Assembly: GCA_964649445.1 (NCBI GenBank)
Contig: CAZYPS010000106.1
Span: 1-6,394 of the forward strand
DNA from: JAGXLP01 sp964649445
GTDB taxonomy: Bacteria > Bipolaricaulota > Bipolaricaulia > M55B111
Direction: 5' to 3'
DNA length: 6,394 nucleotides
A program made the position numbers and the translations under genes. The notes beneath the pieces were generated by a model. That model saw only the letters and a program-made list of their open reading frames with translations. It was not told where the DNA came from and searched no databases. Of this stretch, positions 1 to 5,800 are shown one piece after another. Positions within the stretch are counted from its first letter, which is position 1; each line of letters begins with the position of its first letter.

Positions 1-2
1 CA

Positions 3-572
3 ACTTTAGGAACGCTTCAGGCACTGAACCGGACTATAGAGGCGAAAGACGAGTATACAGGAGAACATATCGATAGGGTACAGAGGATTTCCGTAAAGGT
101 TGGAAAGAGGGTGGGACTATCGGAAGACCATCTGGAGCAGATCCGTTACGCATCCATCCTGCACGATATAGGCAAGATCGGTGTACCTGATTCGATTCTC
201 GGCAAACCGGGCAAGTTAACCGATGAAGAATGGGAAAAAATGGAAAAACATCCGAAAGTTGGAGAAAGGATCGTTGGGCAGGTTGATCAATTAACGAGAG
301 CGGGCAGAATAATTGGAGAACATCAGGAACACTATGATGGAACCGGTTACCCAAAGGAGCTGGAGGGGGAAGAAATAACGCTGGAGGCGAGAATAGTTGC
401 CGTGGCCGACGCCTGGGACGCGATGAGAACAGTTCGTCCTTACAGGGAAGCTTTACCGAGAGAGAAAGCTATAACAGAACTGAAGGAGAACGCGGGCACT
501 CAGTTCGACCCGGAAATAGTAGATATTCTCCTAGAAATGATCGAGAAAGAGAAGATAGAGCCAAATGAGTAA
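3..572 (+). CDS. HD-GYP domain protein, putative c-di-GMP phosphodiesterase (5' partial)
   Basis: The reading frame is open from the window edge to the TAA at 570-572, giving 189 visible residues, so the N-terminus (perhaps a sensor domain) is missing. The visible part is almost exactly an HD-GYP domain. It has the early metal-ligand His in YTGEHIDRV (visible residue 22), the HD pair in LHDIGKIG (54-55), a His in KHP (83), and the signature HQEHYDGTGYP (from 107), followed by LEARIVAVADAWDAM and RPYREAL, all typical of the family. Proteins of this family hydrolyse cyclic di-GMP to pGpG or GMP at a di- or tri-metal centre in the cytoplasm. The usual HHE of the signature is HQE here, and Tyr sits where trinuclear enzymes carry a Glu four residues before the first His, so activity is likely but not certain. 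The next gene, 46 nt downstream on the same strand, is a GGDEF protein with the opposite predicted activity; the two probably form one operon. Confidence 0.93.
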   Translation, partial: TLGTLQALNRTIEAKDEYTGEHIDRVQRISVKVGKRVGLSEDHLEQIRYASILHDIGKIGVPDSILGKPGKLTDEEWEKMEKHPKVGERIVGQVDQLTRAGRIIGEHQEHYDGTGYPKELEGEEITLEARIVAVADAWDAMRTVRPYREALPREKAITELKENAGTQFDPEIVDILLEMIEKEKIEPNE

Positions 573-573
573 A

Positions 574-592
574 GTTTTCCAGCTGGCAAAAC
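574..592 (+). other. Small imperfect dyad between the two c-di-GMP genes
   Basis: GTTTTCCAGCTGGCAAAAC can pair as a 7-bp stem (GTTTTCC with GG-C-AAAAC, one bulged C) around an AGCT loop, starting one base after the HD-GYP stop codon. No T-tract follows (the next bases are ATCATTCT), so it is not a convincing intrinsic terminator. It could be an intercistronic mRNA hairpin or simply chance. Confidence 0.25.
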
Positions 593-603
593 ATCATTCT
601 GCG

Positions 604-613
604 AGGAGGAGGT
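604..613 (+). promoter_or_regulatory. Strong Shine-Dalgarno site that fixes the GTG start of the GGDEF gene
   Basis: AGGAGGAGGT is a near-perfect anti-16S match and ends five bases before the GTG at 619. It decides the start: the same frame is closed by TAG at 616-618 directly upstream, and the first in-frame ATG lies well inside the PAS1 domain (residue 50). A start at 619 leaves only a short basic stretch before the first PAS domain, as expected. Confidence 0.85.
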
Positions 614-618
614 GCTAG

Positions 619-2727
619 GTGAAATCAAGAAGCTCGAAAAAGGATCGGCTGCTGGATTCTCTGCTGAAATCTCATCCCGATAGAATCTTCTTCAAGGACA
701 AGTTTCACAGGTTCGTTCTGGTCAGCAGATCAAAGGCGGACCAGGTGGGAGCCCAACCGGAAGAAATGATAGGTAAGACCGATTTTGCCTATTATCAAGA
801 GGAGGACGCCCGGGAAAAGTTCCGGGACGATCAGTGGGTACTAAATAATGAAGAGCAGATAAAAGACAGAGAGGAAACAGTAGAATGTCCCGATGGTACT
901 ATAAAATGGCTTTCCACGACGAAGATTCCCCGCTACGATAGAGATGGCAACCTAGTGGGTACTCTGGGAATATCTCGCGATATAACGGAGCGAAAGAAGA
1001 CCGAAGAACAACTCAATCGGTACAAGATGGCGGTGGAGGGTTCGGACGATCTAATAGCCGCCTGTGACGAGAACTATAATTACTACTTCGCCAACCAAGC
1101 TTACAAAGAACTGTACGATTTCAATGGCGAAGATATTACCGACAAAAAAGTGAGCGATCTAGTTGGCGAGGACTTATTCAATAATACTATCAAACCTAAA
1201 TTGGAGCGATGCCTTCAGGGTGAAAGGATAGAATACGAAATGAAACGGACTCACCCGGAACTGGAAGAAAGGTATTTAAAAATTACTTACTACCCTCTGA
1301 GGGCCAAAGAGGACATTCAGGGATTAGTTGCAGTAATACAGGATATCACTGATCTGAAAAGTATAGAGAAAGAACTCCAGGAGACGAACGAGAGGCTAAA
1401 ACGCAGCAAAGAACGGTATCAGAAATACTTCGAGGATTCGGGTGACGCCATCTTTATCCTTGAAATGGGCGGCGAGAGTCACGGTCGGATACTCGACGCG
1501 AACTCTTCGGCCGAGGAACAGACCGGTTACTCGCGAGAGGATCTTATCGGCATGAACATGTTAGAAGAGCTAGTCGCGGACGAGTCATCCAATACGGACT
1601 ACGAAGAGATCAACGAGAAGCTATTAAGAGGCGAGTCCGTTAGCTTTACCGAGCAGAAGAGACGAAAAGACGGCACAGAATACTGGACTGAAGTAGTGGT
1701 TACCCCGATAAAGCACGAAGGTAAGCAGGCAAACCTCTCCATAAACAGGGACGTAACGGAACGAATAAAAGCCCAGCAGGCACTAAAAAAGGAGCAAAAA
1801 AGGTTAAAGGAATTACACGACGCTGTCGACAGGTTCCAGTCCTGCCAGTCGGGAAAAAAACTTTACGAAACTGCCCTGGAGGTAACGAAAAGTGTATTGG
1901 ATTTCGACATAAGTCTGATATACGTAGATCGGGGCGACAAACTGGTCCCGGTAGCTTCGGACGAACTCAATGTTTCAGAGTTACCAACCTACGAAAAAAA
2001 TGAAGCTCTAGTTGGAGAAGTTTACACCAGGGGTGAAACAGTCTGGGGCGACGATTTGCGCGAAAGGGATAAAGCCGACCCCGAAATCTCCGAATTGAGG
2101 TCTTACATGAGTGTCCCGATCGGTGACTTAGGCGTCTTTCAGGCGGGATCGAGAACTCTGGGAGCTTTCTCGGAAGTCGACGTCGAACTAGCTGAGATCC
2201 TTGCCGGCCATCTCAACGAGGAGATTAAACGGATAACGCTAGAAGAAGAACTAAAAGAACAATCCATCCGCGACCCGATGACGGGACTTTATAATCGACG
2301 TTATTTACACGAGACCATAAATAAGGAAATAGAAAGAAGTGAACGCTACGGTCACAATATTGCCTTCATAATGATTGACCTGAACAGATTCAAGAAAGTA
2401 AACGATACCTACTCCCACCAGACGGGCGACGAGGTATTGAAGGAGATTGCCAACTTGCTCCGTCGAAACGTAAGAGAGGCCGATACTGTCACAAGATACG
2501 GAGGAGACGAGTTCCTTATAATGTTACCGGAAACCAACGGAGAAGCCGAGTTAACCGTCGAAAGGCTAAAGGAAAAAGTTGAGAAGTGGAACGACAATAC
2601 TGAACTGATCGATTTTCATCTAACCCTTGCAATAGGATTATCCCACTGGAACCCCACCCAGGATCGGAGCATAGAAGATTCTCTCCAGGAAGCCGATAGA
2701 AAGATGTACGAGGAGAAGGATAGGTAA
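619..2727 (+). CDS. PAS-PAS-PAS-GAF-GGDEF protein, putative sensory diguanylate cyclase
   Basis: 702 residues, GTG start, tandem TAA TAA stops. No signal peptide or membrane segment is visible, so it is probably a soluble cytoplasmic sensor. Order: PAS 1 (about 12-125, ending in the typical DITERK), PAS 2 (about 135-248, ending QDITDLK), a helical linker (about 245-270), PAS 3 (about 268-384, with the motif DANSSAEEQTGYSREDLIG, ending RDVTERIKA), a second coiled linker (about 380-402), GAF (about 403-535) and GGDEF (about 540-702). The cyclase domain has RDPMTGLYNRRYL, IDLNRFKKVND (Asp587, Asn595), an intact GGDEF at 628-632, and the inhibitory I-site RxxD (Arg619, Asp622) five residues before it. 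It should therefore make cyclic di-GMP from two GTP and be limited by product binding. The GAF domain resembles those of haloarchaeal PAS/GAF regulators, for example its VPIGDLGVFQAGS and DVELAEILA segments. Ligands of the sensory domains cannot be told. The upstream HD-GYP gene would remove what this enzyme makes. Confidence 0.93.
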   Translation: MKSRSSKKDRLLDSLLKSHPDRIFFKDKFHRFVLVSRSKADQVGAQPEEMIGKTDFAYYQEEDAREKFRDDQWVLNNEEQIKDREETVECPDGTIKWLSTTKIPRYDRDGNLVGTLGISRDITERKKTEEQLNRYKMAVEGSDDLIAACDENYNYYFANQAYKELYDFNGEDITDKKVSDLVGEDLFNNTIKPKLERCLQGERIEYEMKRTHPELEERYLKITYYPLRAKEDIQGLVAVIQDITDLKSIEKELQETNERLKRSKERYQKYFEDSGDAIFILEMGGESHGRILDANSSAEEQTGYSREDLIGMNMLEELVADESSNTDYEEINEKLLRGESVSFTEQKRRKDGTEYWTEVVVTPIKHEGKQANLSINRDVTERIKAQQALKKEQKRLKELHDAVDRFQSCQSGKKLYETALEVTKSVLDFDISLIYVDRGDKLVPVASDELNVSELPTYEKNEALVGEVYTRGETVWGDDLRERDKADPEISELRSYMSVPIGDLGVFQAGSRTLGAFSEVDVELAEILAGHLNEEIKRITLEEELKEQSIRDPMTGLYNRRYLHETINKEIERSERYGHNIAFIMIDLNRFKKVNDTYSHQTGDEVLKEIANLLRRNVREADTVTRYGGDEFLIMLPETNGEAELTVERLKEKVEKWNDNTELIDFHLTLAIGLSHWNPTQDRSIEDSLQEADRKMYEEKDR

Positions 2728-2733
2728 TAATTC

Positions 2734-2820
2734 TGGTGCGAAGGGTGGGACTTGAACCCACACGGGCAATTGCCCACTAGGTCCTAAACCTAGCGCGTCT
2801 GCCGATTCCGCCACCTTCGC
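2734..2820 (-). tRNA. tRNA-Leu (anticodon UAG)
   Basis: Read on the minus strand, an 87-nt cloverleaf is clear. The acceptor stem GCGAAGG pairs with CCTTCGC, followed by A73 and an encoded CCA. The anticodon stem CTAGG/CCTAG encloses the loop TTTAGGA, giving anticodon UAG, which reads CUA and probably other CUN leucine codons. The long class II variable arm (GGGC-AATT-GCCC) and the T arm (GTGGG-TTCAAGT-CCCAC) are intact. The encoded CCA fits a bacterium. Its 3' end lies 6 nt from the convergent stop codon of the GGDEF gene, and its 5' end is 46 nt after the stop of the large minus-strand gene. No terminator hairpin with a T-tract was found after it. Confidence 0.97.
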
Positions 2821-2831
2821 AACTTTGATTA

Positions 2832-2860
2832 AGTTTATCTATTTCCTAACTGCCTTTCAA
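2832..2860 (-). promoter_or_regulatory. Putative sigma-70-type promoter for tRNA-Leu
   Basis: On the minus strand a TTGAAA -35 (2855-2860) and a TAAACT -10 (2832-2837) are exactly 17 bases apart, matching 5 of 6 and 4 of 6 consensus positions. The -10 ends 11 bases before the mature tRNA 5' end, so transcription would begin at or just before it. The site fills most of the 46-nt gap after the large gene. Position and spacing make it plausible; it is a pattern match only. Confidence 0.55.
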
Positions 2861-2866
2861 CTCCCG

Positions 2867-5800
2867 TCATTCGTTGCTCTCCATACCTGGCACGCCTTCT
2901 TCCGTCTCGGGAAATCTGGGTAGAATTTCCGCCACATAGGTTGCCGGCATTTTACTTCCAGGTCCTATATCTATCTCCGTGGTTTCCTTTCCCGCAAACG
3001 ACGGAACTATTTTGACTTTTTTACCTTCTTCCGTCTTCTTACCTTTTTTCACGTAAGCCATACCAACCTGGCCGCCACCGACTTTTGCACAACTTGTAAC
3101 GTAGCCAAGATATTTACCTCTTTCGCCAAAAACAGGGCTATCTTCTCTTATAACTCTCGCCCCTTCACCGACTTTAAACCTGATAATCTCGTTATCGACG
3201 TGAAGAAACGACTTTGCCTTCTGTTTATACCTATCTCGCCCGATGAAAAACGGCTTGTGAAACTTAACGTAGGCACCAAATCCTGCCTCCGTAGGTAAAA
3301 TTTCGTCTTCTCCGCTTAGTTCGTGACCGTAAAGCGGCAGCCCTGCTTCAATTCTGGTCGAATCCCTCGCCCCGAGCCCGGCCGGCTCTATTCCGTATTT
3401 CTCTCCCTCCTCCAGCAAATCGTCCCAGAGCTGAGGCGCGTCTTCGGGATGAACGAGTAACTCGTAGCCGATTTCCTCGCCCGTGTAGCCGGTTCTCGCT
3501 ACCATAGTTTTGGCACCGTTCAGATCGTAGAAGTCGAGATCGTTCCGGTCCATTTTCTCCAGTTGGTGCGTTTCCTCTTCAGACGTCAACTCCTGCAAAA
3601 CCTTCCTCGAATTCGGGCCCTGCAGTGCGAGATCGCGTAAAGCCTTCTCTCCAGCCTCCTCCGACTTTAGGTCGGTCAATTTAGGCGTCTGGCTCGGCTT
3701 GACCCAGGGTCTGTCAGGGTCGAGCACGAACTCACCCGACTGCACCGCGTTCAACCACTGCCAGTCCTTATCCTCGTTGACAGCGTTTGCGACGATTATG
3801 TAGCGTTCTTCGGTTATCCGATAGACCATAGCGTCGTCTATCACCCGTCCTTCCGGATCCAGGAAGTAGTTATACTGGGCTTCCTTGTCCTTCATCCAGC
3901 GTATGTAATTGGAGGTTACACAATCCAGGAAGTGGGTCGCTCCTTCGCCTTCAACTTCAAATACCGCCATGTGGCCTACGTCGAATAACCCGGCTGCTTC
4001 TCTAACCGCTTCGTGTTCGTTCTGAATTGTCGAGTACCAGAACGGCATCTCCCAGCCGACGAACGGCGCTATCTTCGCGCCGAGTTCCTTGTGCTTCTCC
4101 AGCAGAGGGGTGGACTCCTCGGCTTCGTGGGACTCTTCGGACTCGTAGATAAATACCTGCTCCACGCTTTCGGGAAATTCCGAATCCTCCAGCTCGTTCT
4201 CCAGATCCCTCTGTCCGACGAAGTAAGGGCGAGTGAAGTCAATTAGCTCGTTCTCCTTCCGGAAAAGCTCGAGGCCGGTTTTTCCAAAGTAATCCCCGCG
4301 ATCGACCCCCTGAATCTCTAATTCTTCGGCAAGTAACTCCAGCTCCCCGGACTTGGCCCAGAAGAAAACCTCGTCAGGTTCGACCTCGGAACGATAACAG
4401 GTCAAATTACTCCCGTTCAGGCTAACGGTCGTCAGGACTCCCGACTGGATTTTCTCTTTACTGTCGACCGACTCGAGGAAACTTCGCGCATTTACCGGAC
4501 CGTAAACGGCAAAATTTTCTCCTCTGGCAGTCTCGTCTTCGAGATCGTAGACCTTGACAGGCCCTTCGACCTTCCTCATGTAATCCTGTTTGTCGAAAGT
4601 TATATACCCGTCGGAAATTCCCCTGAACCAGCTGAGCACCCGGTCTTTTCGCTCGGGCGAAGTGAGGACAAGATATCTCTCTTCGCCTCCCTGTTCCTCT
4701 TTTATCGCCTCTATTCTATCGAGCACGTCACCGTTTTCGTCAAGCAGAACTCCACTTTTCCCCTCACCGTCCTCCAGATCCAGCACGTCCCTGGTCGTTA
4801 TCTGATCAAGGAAAGCGGTCGGCCTGTGACCCTTTACTTCTATCAGGCCCGACCGGGGCCAATCGGGGTCCAGTGTACCCACTGACTTCGCTTCTTCTGG
4901 TCCCTCATCCGTTACTCTTTCTTCCACCGGATAGTATTCGGGGTACTTTTCTTCCCTACTGGGGTAAGGTGGAAAGTCACCGAGCAGTTCCGCCACTCTC
5001 TCCCGAGCTTCCAGCATGAGATCGAGGTCGATCTTACCGCGGGAAAGGGGACATGTCTGACCGATACAGTGGAAGGATTTCATGCCGTGGAGGACGTCCG
5101 AAACGATATCGGCTATCTCCTTCATCTCTGGCTCGTTCATGCCTCTCTGGGTAATCCAAGGCGTTCCAAGCCTTAAACCGTGGGCCTCCGCTGCACTCTC
5201 GTCCCCCGGTATAGTGTTCTTGTTCGTCACGATCCTGGCTTCATCGAGTATTCGGGAGGTAATTTCGCCCATCGGCGTGAAGTCGAGCTCCTGCTCGAGC
5301 TCCTTGAGGTTAATCACCAGAAGGTGGGTATCCGTTCCGCCATAGGCAAGCGTAAGGCCGTTGTCCTGCAGACCATCCGCCAGCGCCTTTGCGTTATCGA
5401 CTATCTGGTGCTGGAGTTCCTTAAAGGTCTCTGTCTGAGCTATCCTGAAAGCCACCGCCATGGCGGCAAACTTGTTCGGGTGCGGACCTCCCTGAGCTCC
5501 GGGAAAGATAGCTTCGTCCAGTATATCCGCCCTGTCCTTGTCCGTCGTCAGGACTATTGCCCCTCTGGGACCCGCAATCGTCTTGTGGGTAGTATTCATC
5601 ACGACGTGGGCTTTGCCGATCGGGTTTGGATAGGCACCGGCGATTACCATTCCGGCTACGTGGGAAACATCAGCAAGCAAAACAGCTCCTACTTCGTCCG
5701 CTATCGACCGAAACTTATCCCAGTCGGGCGCCCAGGAATAGGAAGTGTAACCTGCAATTATCATCTTTGGTTTATGCTCTTTTGCCAGGTCCCTGATTTG

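Noticed and set aside
34..354. 106-codon minus-strand open frame across the HD-GYP region
   Set aside because: It is antisense to a clear HD-GYP domain and shows no family motif.
574..592. Dyad considered as an intrinsic terminator separating the HD-GYP and GGDEF genes
   Set aside because: The stem is short with a bulge and no run of T follows, so it was kept only as a low-confidence dyad.
2516..2761. Minus-strand open frame across the end of the GGDEF gene and part of the tRNA
   Set aside because: It overlaps both the conserved GGDEF domain and the tRNA-Leu gene and has no recognisable motif.
2764..2775. Perfect 12-bp palindrome GGGCAATTGCCC, considered as an operator or terminator
   Set aside because: It is the stem and loop of the variable arm of tRNA-Leu, and no T-tract follows it.
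4115..4192. Possible gene boundary (separate gcvT start) at the linker before the C-terminal T-protein
   Set aside because: The frame is continuous, and neither a stop codon nor an in-frame Met in good context appears in the linker, so a single fused protein is the simpler reading.
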